A DNA stretch of 64,000 bases from Lantana camara (lineage: Eukaryota > Streptophyta > Magnoliopsida > Lamiales > Verbenaceae), in the NCBI GenBank assembly GCA_037501455.1, contig CM074863.1, positions 14,380,001 to 14,444,000 of the forward strand. Reading direction: 5' to 3'. Below, piece after piece: positions 22,847-33,415 of the stretch (position 1 is its first letter; each line of letters opens with the position of its first letter). Under the pieces are notes generated by a model that was given only the letters and a program-made list of their open reading frames with translations, did not search any database and was not told the DNA's origin. A program made the translations under genes and the position numbers.

Positions 22847-23130
22847 ATTGGAGTGCCCGCCACGCCCGCCCAATGGCCCAGGCCGCCCGCACGCGTCGCG
22901 CACGAGCGCGCGCGCACATGCCAGCAGGATGCGGGAGGCCGGCGCTGCGCGGACACCCTCCCGCGCGGATGCGGGAGGCGATGGCGGAAGGCCCCGCGCG
23001 GTTGCGGGGCTGTGGTGCAGGACGCTCCCGCGCGGTTGCGGGAGGAGCTGTCGGGCCAGTCCGGGAGCGCCTAGGACAGGCGCGCGGCGATGGCGGGCGG
23101 TCACGCGGGCCTGGGCGTGCGACACCCTAG
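22847..23130. repeat. GC-rich hairpin-forming island in the copia B leader
   Basis: About 280 bases of very high GC content lie within AT-rich leader DNA. CTCCCGCGCGGTTGCGGGAG-type units and shortened versions occur several times and can fold back on themselves (CTCCCGC against GCGGGAG). Element C has a comparable but much diverged island at 46399-46640. Open frames across it on both strands are a by-product of the missing A and T and are not genes. Confidence 0.75.
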
Positions 23131-23410
23131 CACGCCTAGGCTCGCGTTTTCGTAACGCGATTTTCGTGTTTCGTGTTTCAATTCAAAACCAACAACAATC
23201 CAAAATTTTAAATACGATTTAAACATATTTCAATCAAAACGGTTTTCAAAAACACAATTTAAGAAAACAGTTTCAGAAATTCAAGAAAAATTACAGTTTC
23301 GTATTTCAGGCTTTCTAAAAGAACTCAAGAATACCTAATTCGCATCTAAGCCTAAGAATTTCTACCAAATTCAGAATAATTGAGACGAATCAGAAACACG
23401 ATTAACGAGG

Positions 23411-23425
23411 TGGCTCTGATACCAC
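23411..23425 (-). other. Primer-binding site of copia B (tRNA-iMet)
   Basis: On the element's strand GTGGTATCAGAGCCA begins two bases after the LTR end; TGGTATCAGAGC is the standard complement of the 3' end of initiator methionine tRNA. Confidence 0.9.
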
Positions 23426-23426
23426 T

Positions 23427-25380
23427 TGTTGGAAAACACGAATCAGAAAGCAGCGGAATTTAAAAAATTTTCCCAACAAAAGGATCTTGAACTCGCAATC
23501 GTGTATCCAAATTCGTAAGGATAGAAAACTTACTTTTCTTTTGTTCTTTCTTGAAGCGTTTCAAGCCACCCAAGAACGCTCTTCTCGCGGCTTGATCCCC
23601 TCTCCTTGGTAAAGCTCGAATCTTCAAACTTCTAACTTGAAGTCTCTAGAGAAAGTCCACCAACTTGATCACAATCTAACTAGTAAGGATGCTAGTTCTC
23701 TAGTTAGTGTTTAGGCTTAACCTAGGGCTTTGTTTATCTTGGAGAAAGGAAGGTGTTCAACACATGAACCAAGAATTGTCAATTCGCTCTAAAGGGGAGC
23801 ATGAGCTCCCCTATATATAGGAAAGGGGAGGGGCGGCCGAACCTAGTCCTTATGGACTAAGGATTTGGTCCCTCTCTCCTATTACTTGATCATCAAGTAT
23901 TTTCCAACTTTGACTTTGAATTCTAATTCAAGTCAACTTTTAAGAGAGCTAAAATTATCCAAACTATTTTTGGATAATTTTATACTTTATTTATTATAAA
24001 ATAAATAACTTATTTTTATCTAATTAATTAATTCGTAATTAATTAACTAGATTATTTTCTCCAAAATAAGACTTTCTTTTTAATTCAAAATTAAACCAAA
24101 GTCTATTAAATAATTAACACATTTAATTATTTAATACATATATATAATATATAATATATATTCACACGTGTGTGACACGTGTCACAGTGACACGTGTCAC
24201 TCACGTGAGCCACACGTGTGATTTCACACGTGTGGAACCCTCTTGGCCCGATTAACTCGTTTAATCATTTTAAAGCCTCAACTCATGTAACCAAGTTGTT
24301 GTGTGTGACCCTCTAGGTTCTCAATTCAATTAGCAGTGACCCTAATTAATTAATTCACTAATTAATTAATCAGTCCACAAATTAAACGACCATAGTCTAG
24401 CAACAGGTGTTTAACCCCTAGCTGAATTGGAATGTTCGGATTCGACAGAACCTTTAAGTCATTGATTCATGTGAGATACAATCCTCCTACTTACTATCTC
24501 TCAACCAAGATCTAGGGCAAGGGAATAATCAGAACCCTAATAATCCGGTCTTAAAGCTAAGTGCATTTCATATCCATTTGATCTCAATCGAAGAAACCCT
24601 TTTCTTGATGTATTGATCTACTGCCTTGGCCAAGGACTCCATATGGCATATGAATGACTTACACAATAAGAGATCACCTTGCAAATGCAAGAGTAGGTCC
24701 TTTCTTGATTCTCATTCACTTTCATGAGTCACTTGTGCAGTCCCAGCATAAGCCTTGAATCAGTTGTCTAAGGCGACACCCTTTAAAGCTTATACCTAAG
24801 ACTACAGAGTTAACTCATAAAGTGACAAGGAACCTCAAGTCTAAGGATCAATTAATCACATCAATGACTCGTGAGATATTTCCTAATCTGGAAGTTTCCA
24901 TTTCCTGAAATAGAAACTTCCTTTCCCATTTAGGAATGTTCTCACACGGGGCACCTCAGTGAACTTACTTATTAAAGTAAGCACCCTCATGTATCACGCA
25001 CGTATCAACTATACACTTTCCACCTCCATGAAACAAGGTGGTCCTTCTTAAGGGCGTGATCCCACAAGCAAGCCTTAGAGGAGTCAGGTTGACACTCCCA
25101 CTGTCTGTAGGACTCATCGGCTTGGAGTATTTTACTAATCATGACTTATGTGATATAGGGCTCGTTTCATGAACCATTTCACCTAAATGGTAGAGTCCTA
25201 AAGTCATCAGGATTAGGGGAGTTCTCATACATGCACAGCTAAAGTAAACGCATACCAAACAAGAGCATGTAAAGAAGTGTTGCCTCAATTCGTTATTTCA
25301 TTCAAAGATTGTCTGTGATTACAATAAGGAAAAGCACAAAGCGGATATACAATCGGCTTTCTAGGGCACTATTCCTAACA
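23427..25380 (-). repeat. 5' LTR of copia B
   Basis: 1954 bp, matching the LTR at 15303-17256 with only scattered substitutions. TATA box at 23812-23820, hairpin at 23794-23811 and CACGTG cluster at 24165-24232. Confidence 0.95.
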
Positions 25381-25398
25381 TTTTTTTTTTTTTTTTTT

Positions 25399-25411
25399 GG
25401 GGGGGGGGGGG
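25399..25411 (+). other. Polypurine tract of copia A (G13)
   Basis: Thirteen G stand directly before the TG that opens the 3' LTR of element A. The T18 run before them is the target in which element B inserted. Confidence 0.75.
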
Positions 25412-25618
25412 TGGTATTACAGTTAGTAGATAAGTATTTACTTTAGGTTGAGGTTAAATTAGTTAACCTCCCAATTTAGGCACACGTGTTAAATATTGTT
25501 GCCACATATCTTGTATATATAATGAACATCTGTACATTATTCATTACTGAATAAGATTTCTTTTCAAGTTTTTCTCCCTCAGCTCAATTCTCTCTCCATG
25601 CTTGTTACAGACTTATCA
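25412..25618 (+). repeat. 3' LTR of copia A, displaced by element B
   Basis: 207 bp; from 25431 on it matches the 5' LTR at 10500-10689 with about four substitutions and ends ACTTATCA. It stands 10 kb from the end of its own gag-pol because of element B. Confidence 0.9.
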
Positions 25619-25688
25619 GCCTTCTCTGGTTTTATTTTTTATACTGTTAAGCTCATTTAGCATAGAACCACAATTAATTATGTAATGG

Positions 25689-26136
25689 GCTGCAGCAGGC
25701 GCATTCTACGAGATGATCATGGTGAGTGGGTTTGTGGTTTCTCTATGAACCTTGGCGATTGCACCATCACTACAGCATAACTTTTAGGTTTAAGAGAAGG
25801 AATGAGATTGGCTTGGGAATGTTGTATTGAAAAGATTATTTTTGAAGTGGACTCTCAAGTCGTGGTCAAACTTATTGAGGATGCTCGTACGGAATCTCAC
25901 CCACTTGGGGTGATCATTGAAAATTGTAGAGTCTTATTGCGAAGGCCGTGGCAGGCTAAAATTCAGCATGTGTGTAGGGAGGGCAATTTCTATGCAGATA
26001 GTCTTGCAAAGAAAGGGCGCGAGTTAGATAGTTGGGTTCAGATTTGGGAATGCTCTCGTTTAGAGATGTTGCAACAAATTAGTTTAGATAGAAGCTAGTC
26101 TTTTATCTCCTTTTCTACCCAAAAAAAAAAAAAAAA
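25689..26136 (+). pseudogene. 5'-truncated LINE, RNase H-like domain
   Basis: The translation from about 25689 reads a plant non-LTR RNase H-like domain: RRILRDDHGEW near the start, FEVDSQ, then REGNFYADSLAKKG, ending at a TAG (26095-26097). One in-frame TAA at about 25778 replaces the region of the expected catalytic glutamate. A 16-A tail follows (26121-26136). The direct repeats CAATTAATTATGTAATGG (25671-25688) and CAATTTAATTATGTAATGG (26137-26155) frame the segment, so it is a 5'-truncated LINE insertion. Confidence 0.85.
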
Positions 26137-26155
26137 CAATTTAATTATGTAATGG

Positions 26156-28201
26156 CATTCTTTCCTTGTCTTCCAAAATAGAACCACTACAAGAAGAAGG
26201 GGATAACTCTTCATTTTCCGTAACATTCTTCGAACCAGAAGTAAAGGAGAATTAGTCCATCCATATGTTTGTGCACAACACCTCATCAAGCCACTGTTTT
26301 TGCAGTGAGCACAGTGGCAATACAAACGCATGCATGAGTTTATATGAATGTAGAAATTGTACATTTAAGTACCGTAGTTCACTATTTCAAACTTTAAGGG
26401 TAATGCCATTTCACTTTTTCTTGCGATTTACTGCACAGTGGAGTAGGAATCTTGCACGACTAGTAATCAGTATCGATATTGGATTTGTTTGAGGAAATAT
26501 TACGGTGCACCTTTGTTCTTGCGGGAAGTGGGTTCGCGTGCCTAAGGGGTGATAAATTAAATAGTTATCAGAGCTTCTCATCATATGCCGGAGTTAAGTG
26601 TTATATTGGGTAAAATGCTAAGCAAATGAGAATTAACTCTTGATCTAACGGGACAAAATGCTATATGTGCGGAAAGTCTCATGATATATTGGGTAACATG
26701 CTAAGCAAATGGGAATTAATTCGCCAGATAGGAACACGTAATCTAACCCAGCAACAATATTAGACAGCTTTTTTTTAATTTAAGTCTTGAATTCGTTGTT
26801 TCACACTGACATGTTAGCACGTTTAAATAATGTTGTTAATTAGATTAATGTTAGAGGTTTAATTAAATTTCTCCATCGATTCATGCATCAAAATTGAGGT
26901 ATTTAATCAGCTGGGCTTATGTGAAGTTGTGGACCCCACGCCTTAGAAAGGTAATGGACATTGTTGAAATTGAGACACAAATCTACGGCCTTACGTTGGG
27001 CTTTGATCTAACAGGGTTTCCAAAGACTATGGATCATGGAATTTAAAAGAACATGACTGGGCCAGGCCCAGCCCAACTCTGTAATATTTTTTTGGAAAAT
27101 CTTGATGGACTAGCAAATCAGGACTTGTCCACCACATATAGGTCAAACCATTTAGGAAAATCAAGTCAATTAAACATAACTAATTATACTAACAAGTACA
27201 TTATATTGATTATTTAATTGATACTAATTTCCATAAATTTTCCATCAAAGTATAAAATACTTATTATGGTATTATACTAATTTGGTAGAACTAATTCAGA
27301 CTAAAACTAATCCAAATCATAGTTTATTTTTGTTGTTTCTACTTTGTAGCAAGAACACCTCAGCTTGGACTTTTGTTTGGTCCACACAAGCTGTTCATAG
27401 GCAATTTGGTACTAAAAGCCAAAGTTTTATCTAGTTTGCATGAATTAAAGTTTTTGGAGTGTAAAGGAGGTGGGAAGAATATGATCATTACATCATTTGG
27501 TCATCTTCTCATTCATTTCTGAGACACAAACTGCTTCAACCTTTCTCCAACTCACAAATACATTAATATTACTCCAATTTGTAGAAGTTGCTGGAGGATC
27601 CAACAAATATAAATAACCCTTCTTCAAACTGACAGACGGTCACAAAAATAAACTATTAAGATTTCATTTCACACAGGTTTTAATTATATTTGACTTTTCT
27701 TATGTTGGCGGATCGATAACCTAATAAATACTTATTAATATGAATGTAATTATTGACCTCACCTTCTCGATCAACTGCATTATACTTGTTAATTGTTGAT
27801 TAGTTATTTTTTGAAAAATTAATTTAAATAAATCAGACAAGTATAAAATACCATCCGTCTCGTAATACTAATTTGATCAAAACAAATTTATCTACTAGAA
27901 TTATCCGTGTACGTACTTGTTGCACTGTATTGATTGGGACGGACATCGCTAATTACTGTTGTGGGATCAAAGCTCAATCACACGAATTATACGTAATTAG
28001 ATAGTTAGGTAAATATAGTTACAGATATATCCACATTATATGAACTACCAATTAAAAACTGTATTATCATGTCAATTAAGTAAGGAGTCTGTATGAATTT
28101 GGTAGTCTATTCTATTCTAGCGGCTGTACAAAGAACTAAAATTTAAATTTTCAAACTGAAGAGAAATTTATAACTCGCAAATTAAGGTATATTGTCGCGT
28201 G
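26156..28201. other. Intergenic, no gene seen
   Basis: AT-rich DNA. A local duplication of about 45 bases (near 26597 and 26681, both with ATGCTAAGCAAATG) is the only structure noticed. The right end is the region downstream of the PADRE gene. Confidence 0.55.
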
Positions 28202-28881
28202 TCAGCTTGAAGCTGCTTCCGATATGCTTTGCAAAGACGGACGCCATGCTTTGGGTCTTCCTGCACCCGAATTCATCGACGGCCCTGATGATCTCTGCTC
28301 ACGTCTCTCAGATCTCAAAATCGCCTGAAATTTAATCTAAGTCTCATCAATGCTTTCATCACTACAAGATTTTCATGTAATTTTCTGGACTGAAATTGAT
28401 TACCTGATCATTTACATCTGGCTCCATAGAACCTGACTGAGATTGAGATTGGTTGTTCTTCATCTTCGCATTCTTCTTCGCTCTCAGAACTTTCATAACC
28501 TCTGCACAAATAAAATCAAAATAATTTAATTCAAGTTATATATATATCAGGAATAAGACTGAAACATGCAGATTAATTAATCAAATCGATTTTCCGACGA
28601 CCTTGAGTGGTGACGAGTCGATAAGCCCGGCCGAGAACCAGAGTATCCGTCGGCCGGAGAAGTTTAACGCGCGTGAAACGAACAGTCCGGTTGTTGTCGG
28701 TATCTCCGCCTCCGCCGTCGCCGGCGTCGGAGGGCTGAAGTGGGATAATAAGAGAAACATAGTGGCCGGGGTTGGTTTTCATAACCTCACTGGCGGTGAG
28801 GGGCCAATACATCCTCTCCAGTTTGCCGCATGGATGTTGTATGACCAGCGCCGCCGCATCCACCGCCTGACAGTTCCCCAT
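28202..28881 (-). CDS. PADRE/DUF4228 domain protein (166 aa, three exons)
   Basis: Exons are 28881-28602, 28501-28404 and 28324-28202, with GT-AG introns and matching phases, giving 166 aa. The protein starts MGNCQAVD, with Gly2 and Cys4 suited to N-myristoylation and palmitoylation, as in many members. The PADRE core follows (HPCGKLERMYWPLTASEVM, then FTRVKLLRP.D.L.LGRAYRLVTT). A short basic, Gln/Ser-rich middle and the conserved tail RPSLQSISEAASS complete it. Members are small plant proteins whose transcripts often respond to pathogens and abiotic stress; the biochemical role is unknown. The gene is complete, its start is fixed by the MGNC motif, and the DNA upstream of ATG is rich in CT on the coding strand, like a plant Y-patch leader. 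Confidence 0.93.
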
Positions 28882-30466
28882 GGGCAGTGTATGAGTTTCT
28901 GTATCTAAGATCGAAGTTGGAATTAAATTTCGATTTGTTTTTTTTCTGTTGGGAATGTTTTGAGGAAGATGAATGAAATGAAATTAGTGAGAGTGAGAGA
29001 TAAGGGAAAGAGGGTGATGTTACCAATGGTCCCTTTTTCTAAGTACTAAGTAGAACCCACCACCACCATGCACTACTTCCCAACCCATGGTAAATTATAT
29101 AGGTCAATTTATTATTTACAAATCTAGCTCACATTTTGTACAATTATGATTCAAACTTATTTTTGTATTATTGCATCATATTAATTAATGTAATTAATGG
29201 TACTTACTAGCTAATCCCTATACATGAGACACTCCGGTACGATTCCTTTCAACCGTATTGCTTCATATATAAGGTAAGGATTTAAATTTAAATCTTATTG
29301 AAGGGATCTGGAGTCTCATCCCACTAGACCAACTGACGTTTAATCTATATTTCACTTTTATTTATAACCAAATGGGAGGTTAGATTCAGCGTTCTATCCC
29401 ACTAGACCAAATGAGATAATAATGTGTTGAGTGACTCAAATTTTCAAATATTTAATAAATTTTAGGATCAAAATTGAAAATTTCTGAAATCATTATTACC
29501 ACTAGCTAGTTTATTCCCTTTAATTTGTTTTTTAGTAAAACTAATGTGACTACATTAATATCGTAAATCATGCGACAAGGGAATAACAAATAATGTCACC
29601 TTTATATTTTGATTTTATTAAATAATTCGAATGACACCACGAAAGATATAAATTAAGATCTTCAAATTTTTGTGTTGAGATAGAGACGGCGCAAATAATT
29701 CAAAAGTTTTACCGTTGAGGGAGCAACTATTAAAATAGTATTTAATTCGTAGAATTATTAAATCTATATATGTATTATGAATTTATGACAACAAAATATG
29801 TAATTAAGTTTTATAATTGTATGCTATTCTTTTTTTATGTATTTGCAAAGGGAAAATATGTGCCGGCAGTGATTATGGCGAAAGTGCCATGTGGCGGGCC
29901 ATCAAAGGCCGCTCAAGATTTGGATTAACTAAAAACCTAATGAGATGGCTTTATCATAAGCCATATGTATAATTGCTAGTTGTTTAGTTGCTTTTATTAT
30001 ATAAATTTAAATTAAAAAAACTCGAATAGGGTAGTTTAATTGTTAATTGGTAATGGGACTCTACCAAAGTAGAGTCTTATAGAATGGAGGAAGTTTATTT
30101 AATTAAGAACATTCAGAATAATACGACACAGAAGCAAAAGAGTTTGTAGTCAGCTGGAGGAGCGTTGGGGATATAAACTCTAATTACCTGAAGAAAAATA
30201 ATTTATATTTTGATAGTTCGAACATATTATTATCACTAGAAAGAATTTACATTTTGATAATTCGATTCAAGTATATTTAAGAACATATAAATCCACAGTA
30301 TTACCCTTCTCCAAATATATTTTAAATTCATTGGTGGAAATAATTTTGAAATATATTGGAACAGTGTATTGAGAAGTTTGCAATAAATCCATTGTAGCAT
30401 AGCATGGGGAGGCACTTGCTTCACATTCAACCTGTTTTGAAATGCCGTCGTGTTTGAGCTAACTAT
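28882..30466. other. Upstream and intergenic region of the PADRE gene
   Basis: The first 150 bases should hold the promoter and 5' leader of the PADRE gene (CT-rich on the - strand, no clear TATA box). The rest is AT-rich. ATCCCACTAGACCAA occurs twice (about 29318 and 29395) in a setting that resembles an inverted tRNA-derived SINE, but no tail or duplication was found. Confidence 0.5.
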
Positions 30467-30469
30467 TAA

Positions 30470-31844
30470 GAGCTCGTTTACATTTATATAATCTGATAGA
30501 TAAAATTAATTAACTCTCAAAATTTGTCATTTACTTTTCAGGTTGGTTTTTCTGTCAAATTCTCTTCGGCCCGTAGGATAGAGAAGATTTTGTTGGTTTT
30601 CTCTTACATGGAAAAATGCCGTGTTTGAGAAATCATGAGTTTTATCGGTATTGGCAATTTACTTATTTACCCAAATCTTTGATTTATTTACAAATTTTTG
30701 CTATTATTATTTATTAAAAAAATGAAATTATATTTTTCTTTATTTATGTTAATCAGTTTTCTTCTTTCACGTTCTTTTCTCTTTTTTTTTTTATCTATTT
30801 GTTTATATTATCACTTCAAAAATATATTTCTAACTTATCTTTTCTCTTATCTCATTTTAATTTTTCTTTCTTTAATATATAATTTTTATCTTTTTTTAAA
30901 GATAATGTTGTTTGGTATATTATCTTTTCATGCTATTTATTTATTATAATTTAATAAATATATTAAAAATAATTATAAAATATATAATAATATAAAAATT
31001 ATTATAAATATATTTAAATCATAAAAAAAAAATTAATTTGCACACGCAACGAGTGTGCCACAATTACTAGTCTCGATTATACCCACGACGCAGAGCCCTA
31101 GAATTCCCGCGAAACAGAGCTCAAAATTCATCAGAGCCTATTACTTTGAAGGATTTTCCAATTGCAATAGCCTATTACTTTGAAGGAGATCCTCGATGGG
31201 ATGCTCTAGTTGGAATATTTGAGGGGATTTTTCAGGAAGAAGAACCCAATTTGTTTGAAATAATTGAGATTTCCAATGACGACAACTGACGGGGATGCCG
31301 ACATACCAATGATGAATAATGAAATAATTGAAATTGATAGAGGCGCAAACTGATTCTAGCTAAATAAGTTCATTTTTTTTTTTCTTGGTCACAATAAGTT
31401 AGATTTTTAGTTTCATTTTATTATTGAATGTTAGTTTTTTTTTTTTAAAAAATTCAACATATTAATAAAAGAATTACATTTTCTACTATGATTGTATTGC
31501 ACTCAATTAATGTAATGTGATTCTAAATTTATTTAATAATAATTAATGATACTTTACTGCCCTGGAATTTAGAAGAAAGAAAAATGTATAATGTATATAC
31601 CAATGATCGTTAAAAGAAGGAAAAATAATTTTAAAAAATTATATATTAAATAAGATTATTATATGGCTATTTTGGTAAAATTATTAGTTAAAGTATTATC
31701 TTCACATATAAAGTAAACAACTAATTCAAGAAAACATGATATTTATCTTTAAAGGTAAACAATAGATAATATTCTGTTAATCCATTAAAAAAACCTCTAT
31801 TATCTTATCTACCCAAAACTTTTCTTGGGGAAGTAAACGACTTC
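30470..31844. mobile_element. Non-autonomous PIF/Harbinger-like element (1.4 kb)
   Basis: The left end GAGCTCGTTTAC and the inverse of the right end, GAAGTCGTTTAC, match at 10 of 12 positions. TAA stands directly outside both ends (30467-30469 and 31845-31847). A 3-bp TAA/TTA duplication and CGTTTAC-type ends fit PIF/Harbinger. The inside is AT-rich, without a transposase. It includes a small gene-like patch at about 31080-31310 in which AGCCTATTACTTTGAAGGA is repeated. Confidence 0.5.
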
Positions 31845-32148
31845 TAAATATTTCTAAATTTAGGCAAATGGCATATCCCTTAAATCAAGGACATTAAGTC
31901 AACTTCGGCGTACTTATCATTCACACCCTTGACCCTCCCTTTATTTTATAACTTATTTTTCCAGAACTCAACTCTTGATTAGATAATCATATCATATTAT
32001 TACGCAAATTACGGATTAATTTTATTTTTAATAACTCCCCGCCGGCTATATACATTTATAAGATTTAGAACCATATATCAGATCGTTTGAAATGTTAGGG
32101 AAAAGAAATAATAATTTGAAAGAGAACAAATATCTTGCTATTAATTTT

Positions 32149-32246
32149 GTTAACACGGATTGGTCCAAGTGATTAATGAATTCATTTTTAGGGTAATATT
32201 TCGAATTCGAATTTCACTTGAGTGTGTATTAAAAAAAAAAAAAATT
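32149..32246 (+). repeat. tRNA-derived SINE with 14-bp duplication
   Basis: An A-box-like TTGGTCCAAGTGATT, a B-box-like TTCGAATTCGAATTTC and an A-rich tail are present. The exact repeat TTGCTATTAATTTT flanks it (32135-32148 and 32247-32260). It resembles the copy at 6235-6332. Confidence 0.75.
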
Positions 32247-32260
32247 TTGCTATTAATTTT

Positions 32261-33381
32261 TGGAAAATTATATTTTTGTCCAAACAACTTGAATCAAGAG
32301 CTGGGAATTACGGACAAGAACAAATATTTGTACGTACTTTCCATTCGAAATTACGAATAATAACTGAAGGAAAAGATATAAGTCCTTTTTAAATGACATG
32401 ATATCCAAAAATATATATATATATATATTTCTTTCGAATTTTATAAATTTTAGCTCTATAGATGCTCCAATAGGATGATTTAAAAATTAACTAAAGGCAT
32501 TTCTGAAGATGCTTAAAGAATATTTAGTGAAGCACAAACAAGAAGCTTCACTTTATTAACGTGCTTCATTAGAAGTGGTGTGTGCAGAGTATGGGAACTG
32601 ATGTAGGGTAAATATTATTGATTAAATACTAATCTTATTTAAATAATTAATTGCAGCTTAATATAGAAAGGATAATCTCAAACTTAAAGGCGGCTGCCGG
32701 TGCCAACTGAGTCCACATAAGCTAGTTTTTAGTTTTTTTTTTCTTATTTTTCCCTTTTCTTTCTAACAAATATTTAATCGCTGCTTAAAAAATATTTCTT
32801 CGAAAATCCTAGCTACCAACTTCTTATATATAAGTCAATAAGAGTTATAAGTCAATAAGAGTTAGTTCAAATGACTAAAGGGTTCGTATTGTTCTATAGT
32901 ATTTGACATTTGCAAAAAGGCTATCTTTAATGGTTTTACAAATTTTTTACAAATGTTTTGGAATATATTGTAATTTATCAAATAAGAAGGATTAACTTGT
33001 AAATTCAAGTTTTTATTTGACCTAAGATCATTTTCCTTTCTGTATATATGATTATTTATCGGTTGCTGAAAGATTAATTAATGCAGAAACCCCAAAATCT
33101 TGTCGAAGATCTTTGACTTTTGTAAATCAGCTTTACATTATTATTGAATTGGGAACCCAAGGTTTGATGGTATCTGCAGCAGTATATATGACTTACAATT
33201 CCAAAAAGTTGTGATAAAATCAATGTATGTGAGCCATGTGAGGTGTTTGGGATCTTAGTCCCCAACACTTAAATGATGAAATGGACTCTTTCCTGTTCAA
33301 ACCTCACCTTAACTTGGGGACTACAAATATTAACAATATTTATATCAAAATAATTTTAAAATTCTATTGGCCACCCAACTT

Positions 33382-33415
<34 letters not shown>

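Larger units (their letters stand above)
15303..25380 (-). mobile_element. Ty1/copia element B, full length, 1954-bp LTRs
   Basis: The two LTRs (15303-17256 and 23427-25380) are equal in length and nearly identical, with TG...CA ends. The element has a primer-binding site, a leader of about 2.1 kb, an uninterrupted polyprotein frame and a polypurine tract, all on the - strand. It sits in a T run inside the 3' end of element A, so the TTTTT target duplication cannot be told from the run itself. Element C at 44168-54210 is a second member of the same family in opposite orientation. Near-identical LTRs imply recent insertion. Confidence 0.96.
10487..25618 (+). mobile_element. Ty1/copia element A, defective, split by element B
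   Basis: The 5' LTR (10487-10689) is followed at once by a primer-binding site, then gag-pol, then a 13-G polypurine tract and a matching 3' LTR (25412-25618). The last two are displaced by element B (15303-25380). The flanks GGCTTC (10481-10486) and GCCTTC (25619-25624) look like a target duplication with one change. The LTRs differ at about four positions over their shared 185 bp, and the first 15-20 bases are poorly alignable. Gag-pol has six in-frame stops. Small LTRs and a zinc knuckle followed by a YKKHG phrase fit the RE1-like (Ale-type) copia elements; the lineage is an inference. Confidence 0.9.

Noticed and set aside
22787..23222. Several overlapping open frames on both strands rich in Arg, Ala, Pro and Gly
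   Set aside because: They follow from high GC content (few stop codons) in the copia B leader island; no domain, and the same happens at 46288-46682 in element C.
28603..28908. 101-codon open frame on the + strand
   Set aside because: It is the antisense shadow of exon 1 of the PADRE gene.
30698..30949. 83-codon hydrophobic open frame
   Set aside because: Low-complexity T-rich DNA inside the Harbinger-like element gives Phe/Leu runs; not a credible gene.
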